Positions 5,841 through 13,065 of a stretch of DNA of 13,832 nt are shown here, piece by piece; within the stretch, counting starts at the first letter, position 1, and each line of letters starts with the position of its first letter. This DNA is from an uncultured bacterium. Lineage in GTDB: Bacteria; Verrucomicrobiota; Kiritimatiellia; RFP12; UBA1067. The notes beneath the pieces were generated by a model. That model had not been told where the DNA came from. It did not search any database and worked only from the letters and a program-made list of their open reading frames with translations. The position numbers and the translations under genes are program-made. The stretch covers positions 1 to 13,832 of the forward strand of contig CACYEO010000199.1 in the NCBI GenBank assembly GCA_902773475.1, written 5' to 3'.

Positions 5841-7094
5841 TCAGCCGGCGTATGCCCTGAAGGACAATATGGCGTTGTGCCCGCCGAAGCCGAGCGACGA
5901 CGACATCGCCGCGCGTATTTCGCGCTTGGCGGCGGTGTTCGGCGTATAGTCGAGATCGAGTTCGGGATCGGGGTTTTCGTAGTTGATCGTAGGCGGAATC
6001 ACGCCCTCCTTGATCGCGAGGGCGGTGAACGCCGCTTCCGTGGCGCCGGCCGCGCCGAGCAGGTGCCCCGTCATGGATTTGGTGGAGGAGACCGCGAGTT
6101 TCCGGGCATGTTCGCCGAACACTTCCTTTATGGCCTTCGTCTCCATCGCGTCGTTCAAATGCGTGGACGTGCCGTGGGCGTTGATGTAGTCCACCTCTTC
6201 CGGCGCGATGCCGCCGTCGGCGAGGGCGAGCTTGAAAGCCTTGACCGCGCCGGCGCCGGAAGGATCGGGCGCCGTAATGTGGTAGGCGTCTGCGGTGGCG
6301 CCGTATCCGGCCAGCTCGGCGTATATCTTTTTCGCGCCGCGCGCCTTGGCGTGTTCCTCGGATTCAAGGATCAGCACGGCCGCGCCCTCGCTGAGCACGA
6401 ACCCGTCGCGGTCGGCGTTGAACGGGCGCGACGCCTTTTCGGGGGTGTCGTTGAAGCCGGTGGAGAGGGCCTTCATCTTGCAGAAGCCGCCCATGCAGTA
6501 TTCCTGGACCGTCGCTTCGGTGCCGCCGGCGATCACGACGTCGGCGCGCCCGGCGCGGATCATGTCAAGCGCGAAACCGAGAGCGTCGGTAGAGGACGCG
6601 CAGGCCGTCACAACGACCTGGCAGGGGCCTTTCGCGCCGAGCATCATGGAAACGTTGCCCGCGGCCTCGTTTGGGATCAGCTCCGGGATCATCAGCGGCG
6701 AAAGGAAGTGCGGACCTTTGTCGAAAAGCGTCTTGAAGCCGATTTCGTTAATGTCCATGCCGCCGATGCCGTTGCCGAAAAGCGTGGCCGTGCGGTCCAT
6801 GTCGGGCTGCTGTCCGAAAGCGGCGTCCTCCCACGCCTCCTTGGCCGCGACGACCGCGTACTGGGTGAAAAGCGCCATCTTGCGCAGCGCCTTGGGCTCG
6901 ACCTTGCCGGCGGCGTATTCCGCGAATCCCTTCACTTCGCCCGCGATATGCGCGGAGATGCGCGAAGAATCGAATTTCGTTATCGTCGCGATGCCGGATT
7001 TCCCGGCCTTCGCCGCGGCCCATGTTTCGTCGCGGGTAAGCCCTATCGGGGAGACCATGCCGATTCCGGTAATGAGTACTTTCTTTTTGCCCAT
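5841..7094 (-). CDS. fabF: Beta-ketoacyl-ACP synthase II
   Basis: Condensing enzyme that extends acyl-ACP with malonyl-ACP in type II fatty-acid synthesis (KAS II). The 417-residue length is normal. In the numbering from ATG 7094, the active-site cysteine is Cys165 in VVVTACASSTDALG. The two catalytic histidines are His307 in NAHGTSTHLND and His344 in KSMTGHLLGAAG, with Lys339. SSSLGFGGHN near the C-terminus is the glycine-rich KAS loop. The triad Cys-His-His fits KAS I/II and not KAS III. A GTG at 7103 is in frame but overlaps the ribosome-binding site; the ATG at 7094 has GAGG 8 nt upstream and is preferred. It starts 55 nt after the fabH stop and ends 26 nt before the fabZ-like gene. The FabF name is preferred over FabB from overall look; specificity is not proven. 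Confidence 0.95.
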   Translation of the reverse strand: MGKKKVLITGIGMVSPIGLTRDETWAAAKAGKSGIATITKFDSSRISAHIAGEVKGFAEYAAGKVEPKALRKMALFTQYAVVAAKEAWEDAAFGQQPDMDRTATLFGNGIGGMDINEIGFKTLFDKGPHFLSPLMIPELIPNEAAGNVSMMLGAKGPCQVVVTACASSTDALGFALDMIRAGRADVVIAGGTEATVQEYCMGGFCKMKALSTGFNDTPEKASRPFNADRDGFVLSEGAAVLILESEEHAKARGAKKIYAELAGYGATADAYHITAPDPSGAGAVKAFKLALADGGIAPEEVDYINAHGTSTHLNDAMETKAIKEVFGEHARKLAVSSTKSMTGHLLGAAGATEAAFTALAIKEGVIPPTINYENPDPELDLDYTPNTAAKREIRAAMSSSLGFGGHNAILSFRAYAG

Positions 7095-7102
7095 CTTGTT
7101 CA

Positions 7103-7106
7103 CCTC
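7103..7106 (-). promoter_or_regulatory. Shine-Dalgarno deciding the fabF start
   Basis: GAGG (minus strand, extending into GAGGTG) lies 8 nt before ATG 7094. The GTG that could start 3 codons earlier is part of this same GAGGTG, so it is unlikely to be used. Confidence 0.7.
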
Positions 7107-7140
7107 GTGGTTTTCATGCCGTAATATGGAAGCCGCCGCT

Positions 7141-7163
7141 CCGGCGCGGTCACCGCGCGCCGG
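7141..7163. repeat. Short hairpin over the fabH stop codon
   Basis: CCGGC and GCGG (7141-7149) pair with CCGC and GCCGG (7153-7163) around the 3-nt complement of the stop codon, with a 2-nt bulge. No T-run follows. It could act as an mRNA-stabilising or partial-termination element between fabH and fabF, or be a chance result of the base composition. Confidence 0.25.
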
Positions 7164-8136
7164 CCCCGGGCCAGTCGAGTATCGTGCCGCCGAACGTAAG
7201 TCCCGCGCCGAAGCCGCAAAGCACTATGCGCATTCCGGGCTTCAGTTCGCCGGAGCGCACCGCCTGGTCGAGCGCCACCGGTATCGAAGCCGCAGACGTG
7301 TTTCCGGTGGTTTCGATATTCAGGAAGAACTTGGAAAGCGGCAGATCCATGCGGCGCGCCACGGCTTCGATTATGCGCCCGTTCGCCTGGTGCGCGAAAA
7401 TCCTGTCGATCGACGCGGGATCGCTTCCCGCCGCCTCGCAGAGCCTGCGCGTGACGTCTTCAAGCGCCTTGATGGCGAAATTGTACACGTTGCGCCCCTT
7501 CATGACGAGAGGGGCGAAGGGGAGGGGCTTTCCGTCGGCTCCCGGGCGCGTGCCGCCTTCGCGGTAGATGAAATGCGCGCCCGAGCCGTCGGCGTGGAGG
7601 AACGATTTCCAAAGCGACTCTTCCGGGGAATGCTCGACCACCGCCGCGCCCGCCCCGTCGCCGAAGAGGATGCATGTCCCGCGGTCGCTCCAGTCCGTCA
7701 CGCGCGAAAGCGTCTCCGCGCCGATGGCGAGCACGGGCCTTCCGGGATTCAGCGCCGCGAAGCCGCGCGCGGCCTCGAGCGCGTAGATGAACCCGGCGCA
7801 CGCCGCCTGCAGGTCGAACGCGCCCGCGTTCCTGCATCCCAGTTCGTTCTGGACAAGGCACGCCGTGGACGGGAACGTCGCGTAATCCGGCGTGGACGTG
7901 GCCACCACCACCATCCCGACGTCTTCGGGCTTCACGCCGGCGGCTTCAAGCGCAAGGCGGGCGGCCGCGGCGGACATCGACGCGGTGGATTCCTCCGGCC
8001 CTGCGATATGGCGGGAGCGTATTCCGGTATGCGAAAAAATCCACTCGTCGCTAGTGTCGAGCGTCTTCGCGAGATCGTCGTTCGTGACGGTTTTCGCCGG
8101 CAGATAGCTGCCGGTTCCGGTTATTCTCGTGCCCAT
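7150..8136 (-). CDS. fabH: Beta-ketoacyl-ACP synthase III
   Basis: KAS III, which starts fatty-acid synthesis by condensing an acyl-CoA (usually acetyl-CoA) with malonyl-ACP. The 328-residue length is normal. The Cys-His-Asn triad is intact: Cys113 in DLQAACAGFIYAL, His249 in FAHQAN and Asn279 in ETTGNTSAASIP. The N-terminal ITGTGSYLPAKTVTNDDL and DEWIFSHTGIRSRHIA blocks and the C-terminal CGFGAGLTFGGTIL block are typical of the family. The start at 8136 has AGAGGA (8151-8146) 9 nt upstream and a promoter at 8193-8165. It is the first gene of the minus-strand operon, followed by fabF. Primer preference (straight or branched) cannot be judged. No acp, fabD or fabG gene lies in the window, so these must be encoded elsewhere. 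Confidence 0.96.
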   Translation of the reverse strand: MGTRITGTGSYLPAKTVTNDDLAKTLDTSDEWIFSHTGIRSRHIAGPEESTASMSAAAARLALEAAGVKPEDVGMVVVATSTPDYATFPSTACLVQNELGCRNAGAFDLQAACAGFIYALEAARGFAALNPGRPVLAIGAETLSRVTDWSDRGTCILFGDGAGAAVVEHSPEESLWKSFLHADGSGAHFIYREGGTRPGADGKPLPFAPLVMKGRNVYNFAIKALEDVTRRLCEAAGSDPASIDRIFAHQANGRIIEAVARRMDLPLSKFFLNIETTGNTSAASIPVALDQAVRSGELKPGMRIVLCGFGAGLTFGGTILDWPGAGAR

Positions 8137-8164
8137 TTAAGGTATTCCTCTGAAAACGCGGCTG

Positions 8165-8193
8165 ATTTTACCGAAATCCGGCCTGGCGCGCAA
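8165..8193 (-). promoter_or_regulatory. Promoter of the fabH-fabF-fabZ-aminotransferase-symporter operon
   Basis: On the minus strand, TTGCGC (8193-8188) and TAAAAT (8170-8165) are separated by 17 nt. The predicted start near 8158 gives a leader of about 22 nt that contains the fabH Shine-Dalgarno. It faces away from the promoter at 8245-8273, with 51 nt between the two -35 boxes. Confidence 0.6.
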
Positions 8194-8244
8194 CAGAAAA
8201 GTAGGCGCGTTCCGCACCGGGGGAGGGGCGGAGAAAATTCCGGC

Positions 8245-8273
8245 TTGATTCACGGAACGGACTCGGCTAAAAT
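8245..8273 (+). promoter_or_regulatory. Promoter of the DUF2723-TPR / lipoprotein operon
   Basis: TTGATT (8245-8250) and TAAAAT (8268-8273) are separated by 17 nt. The predicted start near 8280 gives a short leader before the GGAGG at 8293-8297. Its -10 box is identical to that of the divergent fabH promoter. Confidence 0.65.
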
Positions 8274-8292
8274 TGCCCGAGCCGAAAACAAC

Positions 8293-8297
8293 GGAGG
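8293..8297 (+). promoter_or_regulatory. Shine-Dalgarno deciding the DUF2723 gene start
   Basis: GGAGG lies 5 nt before ATG 8303. An in-frame TTG at 8273 lies within the predicted -10 box, upstream of the transcription start, and is rejected as a start codon. Confidence 0.8.
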
Positions 8298-8302
8298 ATA
8301 CG

Positions 8303-11300
8303 ATGGCTGCCGTTTCAAGCCTTTCCAAGCGCAACAGAAAAATCGATACGATCTGCACCGCCGCAGTGACGGCGACCGCCGCAGCGGTCTACTGCCTGAC
8401 AATGTCGGACTGCGTATTCCCGGGCGAATCCGCAAGCCTTCTCGCGGGGAAACTCGGGCTGAGCCCGGCGGGGCTTCCCGCCCATCCGCTATGGAGCGGG
8501 CTCTCCGCGCTGCTGGCGTCTCTCACCGATTCCGTGAGGCTTTTCAATTTCGTGTCCGTCCTGTGCGGCGTCGCGTCGGCGTGGATGGTGTCCTCGCTCA
8601 TGATATTCTACGTGCGCCGCTGCTGCGACGACGAAGCCGCCGCCGCGTACACGGGCGCCGTGGCGCGCACCGCCGGCGTGGCCGCGGGCCTCGCGTTCAT
8701 CTTCTCTTCGCCGGTGTGGGAATCTTCGACGCACCTCGGCTACAGGATGTTCGACATCCTCTGCATCCTGTGCGTGTTCAAGATCGCGGCGTTCCTTGCG
8801 CGGCATCCGCGTTTCGCCGTGCAGCTTTCCGCCGCCGCCGGCGTTGCGACGGGCGCGGCGCTCGCCGAAACGCCCGCGACGCTGCCGATGGTTCCGCTGT
8901 TCCTGCTTGCAATCGCCGCGACCGCGCGCCGCAGCTCCGCGGACGATGAATCGCGCACCAAGACGCTTCCCTCGCTCTTCGCCTTCATCGTTTGCATGAC
9001 CGCGGCGTTCGCGGCGATATTCTTCATTGTCGCGGCCGGATACGCCGGAACCGCCGAAGCGGCCGAGCAGGGCATCCATTCCACAGGCGCGGCGGCCGCG
9101 AAGATGGCGGTGGCCATGCGCAACGAAATGCAGGCGTGGATCCCCCAGAAAGGCTGGATGTGGCTGATGATTTTCGGGACGTTCCCGTTCGCCGCCTGCG
9201 CGTTTTCCTCCATGACCGCGTTCGGGGCGAACCGCCACAGGCCGAGCCAGCTGCTTTTCCACCTCGCCATGACGGGATGCGCGGTGCTGGCGGTGGCGCC
9301 GTCGGACTTTTCGGTCCGCCCGCTCGTGATCATGCGTTCGCTGGGGCGTCCGCCCGCCATGCTGTACGCCTGCCTCGCGGCGGTTTCGGGCTATCTGCTC
9401 GCATACTGGCTTCTCATCGCGCGCGGCCCCGAAAGGGAAGCGCCCGACGACGGGGAACCGTCGATGTTCCGCAAGTTCCCGCGCGCGCTCGCGATATGCG
9501 CCGGATCGGTCCTCGCGTTCGTCCTGTCGGTTTCCGCCGCGCTCGACGCCATATCGATTTCAAGCGACCGCGGCGCGTTCGCGGACAAGTGCGCCCAGAC
9601 GCTCATCGACGCGATGGGGCGGCGCGAATGGCTTGTCACGCGCGGAGGGCATTTCGACGACCACATACGGCTCGTGGCGCGCATGCGCGGACGCCCCCTG
9701 CACATCGTAAGGCTGGACAAGACGAACGAAAAATCCTACCGCGACAGCCTCGCCGAAGAGGCGAAGGCCGCCGGACTGCCGGAAGCCGCGGTCAACGCCA
9801 TCCCGGCGGGCGTGGCCGCATTCCTCTCCACCTGGCTCGAAAACGACCCCGACGCGGATTCGAAGATAGCGGTGTTCGACATACCGGACCTCTGGTACGA
9901 GTCGGGCGCGGGAACCGGATACAAACCCGTGCCGGACACCATATTCTTCGGAGGGCGCAAGGCGGCCGGGAACAGCGCCGCGAACGACAGGGAGGACGCC
10001 CTTGCGCGCAAGCAGCGGTTCCTCGAGGCGTGGAAGGATCTCGAACCGTATCTCCCTCCGGTGGAGACGGACGACGGCCAGACGGCGAAAACCTACAAGA
10101 CGTACGAGGAATTCATGCGCGCCGACATGCGCAGGCACCTCGGCTTCGTCGCGAACAACACTGCGATATATCTCCAGGAAAACGGACTCGACGACGATGC
10201 GTTCGAAATGTTCACGCTCGTGAACAGGGAAATCGACCCGGACAACATCTCGGCGCTTTTCAATCTGTTTGAAATGTCGCTGCCCGCCTACAAATACCGC
10301 ACGGACCGCCCGGGCGTCTCCAATCCCGCGATCCGCCGCAACGCGGAATACCGCAGGAAACTCGACGAATTCGTCGAAAAGGCCCGCACCGACGCGCGCA
10401 TACGCTACGGGCTCTGGGCGCTTTCGAACACGTACGGCTACATAAACTCCGTGCCGGCGGCGCTCCAGCAGGGATACCGCTGGGCGCGCTCCGGGCAGCC
10501 GCGTTCGGCGATCGCCCAGATCCGCAAGGGCCTGCCCCTGCTGCCGCCCAAGCAGCAGGCCGAACTTTTCAACAGCATCGCGATGATCTACGCGGACATC
10601 GGCGACGTGGGCGGTTCCGAGGCCACATATCTCGGCGCGCTCGAAAAAGACGCCACTAACAGGCGCGCGCTGCGCGGACTGGCGCTTCTCTCCCTGAAAA
10701 AAGGCGACACGGACAAGGCGCTTGAATATCTCAGCCGCATAGAGCAGGACGAAGCGGCGGACAACAGCCTTGAATCGGTGTTCATCTGCCTTGCGAACAA
10801 GGATCTCGCCGGGGCGCGCGTGAAGCTGCAGCATCTCTCCGGCAAATACCCGGAAGATCCGCAGTTCCTCGGCCTCCTCTGCGGCGTGATAGTGCACCAG
10901 GCGTCCGAAGAGAAGGCGCTCGCCGCGGCAGGCGGGAAGGACGCCAAAGCCCACACGGAGACCGCGACGTCCTATCTCCGCGAGGCCGAAGAAGTCGTGC
11001 TTCCCAAACTCCGCGCCCTCGCCGAAAGGCCCCGGAACCCCGCGGTCTTCGAATACCGCTTCGCGCGCGGCATGGTGTTCGCGAACAAGGGCCGCGAGTT
11101 CATGAAACACGCGCGCGACGAATTCTTCCGCGCGTATGTCGCGCGGCGCCACGTGTACGGAATCGCCGACATAGTGCTGAATCTCGACCTGCTCCTGAAC
11201 GATGCGGAGAATGCGGAATTCCACGCGCGGTTCGTGCTGGCCGGCAACAACCACCACCAGTTCGCGAACTACGTGCTCGGCTCGGTGGCCCTCCACAACG

Positions 11301-11752
11301 GAGACATCGCCACCGCCGAACCGTTCCTGCGCGAGGCGGCGGCGCAGCCGTCTAAACTGCCGCAGGCGTACAACGACCTTGCGGAGACCTGCCGCCGCGC
11401 CGGAAAGCTCAAAGACGCCGAAAAATTCGCCCGCGAGGCGATCGCGGCCGATCCGTCGCTCTACGTGGCCTACGAAACCCTCGCCTCGACGATTCTCGAC
11501 GCGCACGGCGACGCGAAGGAGGCGAGGTCGCTCGCCGAAAAAGCGCGCCGCCTCTGCCGCGAAACGACGGGGCAGGACGACCCGCGCATGGGAATCACGC
11601 TCGTCCGCGCCCAGTTCGAATGCGGCGACTACACGCGCGCGCGCGGCGGCCTGCGGGAGGTGAAGTCGGCGGCGGCGGGCATGACCGCCTACGAACGCGA
11701 ACAGCTTTTGAAACTAGAAGCCGCGATTCTCAAGAAAGCGAAACGCAAATGA
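8303..11752 (+). CDS. DUF2723 (GT-C-like) multi-pass membrane protein with C-terminal TPR domain
   Basis: A 1149-residue inner-membrane protein. The N-terminal 415 residues hold about ten hydrophobic segments (near 17-33, 80-103, 120-138, 150-166, 175-205, 223-247, 285-305, 315-335, 353-373 and 394-415). The first loop, FPGESASLLAGKLGL with LPAHPLW (39-64), resembles the PGDSGEL...HPPGYPLY signature of DUF2723. These proteins are related to GT-C glycosyltransferases (PMT-like) that use lipid-linked sugars. Residues 416-600 form a soluble, probably periplasmic region (WLVTRGGHFDDHIRLV at 443-458). From about 615 to 1130 the protein is helical and Ala/Leu-rich with TPR-like repeats, clearest near 754-818 and 985-1090 (AYNDLAETCRRAGKLKDAEK). 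The enzymatic role is inferred from the fold; no substrate is known. Its stop overlaps the start of the lipoprotein gene (ATGA), which implies coupled translation. Confidence 0.8.
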   Translation: MAAVSSLSKRNRKIDTICTAAVTATAAAVYCLTMSDCVFPGESASLLAGKLGLSPAGLPAHPLWSGLSALLASLTDSVRLFNFVSVLCGVASAWMVSSLMIFYVRRCCDDEAAAAYTGAVARTAGVAAGLAFIFSSPVWESSTHLGYRMFDILCILCVFKIAAFLARHPRFAVQLSAAAGVATGAALAETPATLPMVPLFLLAIAATARRSSADDESRTKTLPSLFAFIVCMTAAFAAIFFIVAAGYAGTAEAAEQGIHSTGAAAAKMAVAMRNEMQAWIPQKGWMWLMIFGTFPFAACAFSSMTAFGANRHRPSQLLFHLAMTGCAVLAVAPSDFSVRPLVIMRSLGRPPAMLYACLAAVSGYLLAYWLLIARGPEREAPDDGEPSMFRKFPRALAICAGSVLAFVLSVSAALDAISISSDRGAFADKCAQTLIDAMGRREWLVTRGGHFDDHIRLVARMRGRPLHIVRLDKTNEKSYRDSLAEEAKAAGLPEAAVNAIPAGVAAFLSTWLENDPDADSKIAVFDIPDLWYESGAGTGYKPVPDTIFFGGRKAAGNSAANDREDALARKQRFLEAWKDLEPYLPPVETDDGQTAKTYKTYEEFMRADMRRHLGFVANNTAIYLQENGLDDDAFEMFTLVNREIDPDNISALFNLFEMSLPAYKYRTDRPGVSNPAIRRNAEYRRKLDEFVEKARTDARIRYGLWALSNTYGYINSVPAALQQGYRWARSGQPRSAIAQIRKGLPLLPPKQQAELFNSIAMIYADIGDVGGSEATYLGALEKDATNRRALRGLALLSLKKGDTDKALEYLSRIEQDEAADNSLESVFICLANKDLAGARVKLQHLSGKYPEDPQFLGLLCGVIVHQASEEKALAAAGGKDAKAHTETATSYLREAEEVVLPKLRALAERPRNPAVFEYRFARGMVFANKGREFMKHARDEFFRAYVARRHVYGIADIVLNLDLLLNDAENAEFHARFVLAGNNHHQFANYVLGSVALHNGDIATAEPFLREAAAQPSKLPQAYNDLAETCRRAGKLKDAEKFAREAIAADPSLYVAYETLASTILDAHGDAKEARSLAEKARRLCRETTGQDDPRMGITLVRAQFECGDYTRARGGLREVKSAAAGMTAYEREQLLKLEAAILKKAKRK

Positions 11753-13047
11753 CGCGGCGCGCACGCGCAATCGGGATTCTCGCCGCAGCCGCCGCGCTTG
11801 CATGCGCGGCGGGCTGCGTGACGCATGGAAAACGCGCAAACCCCTCCGCGCCGGAACCCTGGCGCCTGCGCGTGGGGCCGTTCTTCGAATGGCACGACAG
11901 GCCGGACGGCGGCACGCTCCGCGCGGTGCGTCCGTTCTGGTCGCGCGAAACCGACCCGGCGATGCATACGGACGAGCAGGACTTCCTCTGGCCCGCCGCG
12001 GTGCGCCACATGCAGTCCGGGAACATGTGGTGGCGCGTGCTGAACGCATGGGGCGTCGCCAACGCCGCCGATCCCGAATACACGTTCTGGTTCTTCCCGC
12101 TGTGGCACCACGGACGCGACCGCAAGGGGGATTTCTCGTGCGGGCTCTTCCCCGTCTACGGGCGCGCGCCGCACATCCTTTTCATGGACAATGTGGAATA
12201 TGCGCTGTTCCCGCTATATCTCGGCTACGACGTGAACGGCGTTTCCCGGCATTACGCGCTGTGGCCTGTCATATCCTGCGTCCCGGAGCGCGGATCCTTC
12301 GGATTCTGGCCGCTGGCGGGCAGGGCGCGGCAGCGCGAATCCACGCACTGGTACGCGCTTTGGCCGGTCGCGACATGGGCGCTGCACGATGCGGACCGGG
12401 ACACGTCCGGCGAGGGCTGCTCCTGGATGTTCTGGCCCCTCTGCGGCGGCGTGTCGCGCGAGCGCGAAAGCCAGTGGATGTTCCTGCCGCCCCTGTTCGG
12501 ATACACGGAAACTCCGTACGCGCGGCGCTGGAGGGCGCCCTGGCCGCTGTTCGAGCGCTTCAACGGCACGTACAAGGATTCCTGGATGTTCTGGCCGTTC
12601 TACACGTCGTCGGATCTTTACAAAATCGACGCGAAGCGCACGCTCGCGGACGCGGCGGAAAAACCCCGGCCGGAGCCGCAGTCCGAAACGCGCCACTATA
12701 TCTGGTGGCTCGTGACGGACGAGACGACCCGCTCGGACAAATCGCGCACGGAATCGTTCAGGGTGTTTCCGTTCTGGACGTCCGAAAAAACCTACCGCAA
12801 GAATCCGGACGGCACCGAAACGGTCGCGTCTTCATACCGCAGGTTCTGGCCGTTCTGGTCGTCGGAGACGAAAAACGGAAAGAACGTCCAGCGCGCGCTC
12901 GAGCTCTGCCCGGTCCGCCATGCGCCCGGGATCGACCGCAACTGGGCGCCGTTCTGGACGTTGTGGGGCAAAGAGGAAACGCCGGACGGCGAAACCGTCC
13001 ACACCTGGCTGTGGGGGCTGATAGAATACACCCTCGGCGGCGGTTGA
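11749..13047 (+). CDS. Tryptophan-rich repeat lipoprotein, function unknown
   Basis: I do not recognise a named family. The 432-residue protein starts with a charged n-region (MTRRARA), a hydrophobic stretch (8-20) and a lipobox-like AAGC with Cys23, so it is probably a secreted lipoprotein. The rest is made of short degenerate units centred on an aromatic-proline-hydrophobic core: FFPLW (115), LFPVY (133), LFPLY (153), LWPVI (171), FWPLA (186), LWPVA (204), FWPLC (228), PWPLF (264), FWPFY (281), FWPFW (366) and others, most spaced 15-26 residues apart. Between cores lie polar, Gly/Asp/Arg-rich turns, which suggests repeated beta-hairpins (a propeller, solenoid or barrel). Tryptophan is extremely frequent: 31 of 432. 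A gap in the repeat at about 286-335 is polar and may be a linker. The start is the ATG overlapping the upstream stop (ATGA). It converges on mutL with an 18-nt gap. Confidence 0.8.
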   Translation: MTRRARAIGILAAAAALACAAGCVTHGKRANPSAPEPWRLRVGPFFEWHDRPDGGTLRAVRPFWSRETDPAMHTDEQDFLWPAAVRHMQSGNMWWRVLNAWGVANAADPEYTFWFFPLWHHGRDRKGDFSCGLFPVYGRAPHILFMDNVEYALFPLYLGYDVNGVSRHYALWPVISCVPERGSFGFWPLAGRARQRESTHWYALWPVATWALHDADRDTSGEGCSWMFWPLCGGVSRERESQWMFLPPLFGYTETPYARRWRAPWPLFERFNGTYKDSWMFWPFYTSSDLYKIDAKRTLADAAEKPRPEPQSETRHYIWWLVTDETTRSDKSRTESFRVFPFWTSEKTYRKNPDGTETVASSYRRFWPFWSSETKNGKNVQRALELCPVRHAPGIDRNWAPFWTLWGKEETPDGETVHTWLWGLIEYTLGGG

Positions 13048-13065
13048 TCCGCGCGCGGCGCCCCG

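Noticed and set aside
5877..7124. A 415-codon open frame antisense to fabF
   Set aside because: It mirrors the fabF reading frame, is Arg/Gly/His-rich and has no ribosome site or domain. fabF has all its catalytic residues.
7095..7149. Possible internal promoter between fabH and fabF (TATTAC on the minus strand)
   Set aside because: No -35-like hexamer at suitable spacing; the gap is more simply an intercistronic spacer.
8188..8341. A 13-bp direct repeat GCGCAACAGAAAA at 8188-8200 and 8329-8341
   Set aside because: One copy overlaps the fabH -35 and the other codes for the DUF2723 N-terminus. The different contexts and the lack of a third copy make coincidence more likely than an operator pair.
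6295..8949. An 884-codon plus-strand frame from fabF through fabH into the DUF2723 gene
   Set aside because: It runs antisense to two clear genes, through the divergent promoter region, then out of frame in a third gene. The translation has no domain.
9560..11506. A 648-codon open frame antisense to the DUF2723 gene
   Set aside because: It is Arg/Val/Glu-rich with no recognisable domain and lies wholly opposite a gene with clear membrane and TPR features. Long antisense frames are common in GC-rich coding DNA.
13048..13065. Terminator between the lipoprotein gene and mutL
   Set aside because: Only 18 nt with a short CCGCGCGCGG palindrome and no T-run; not enough to call a terminator.
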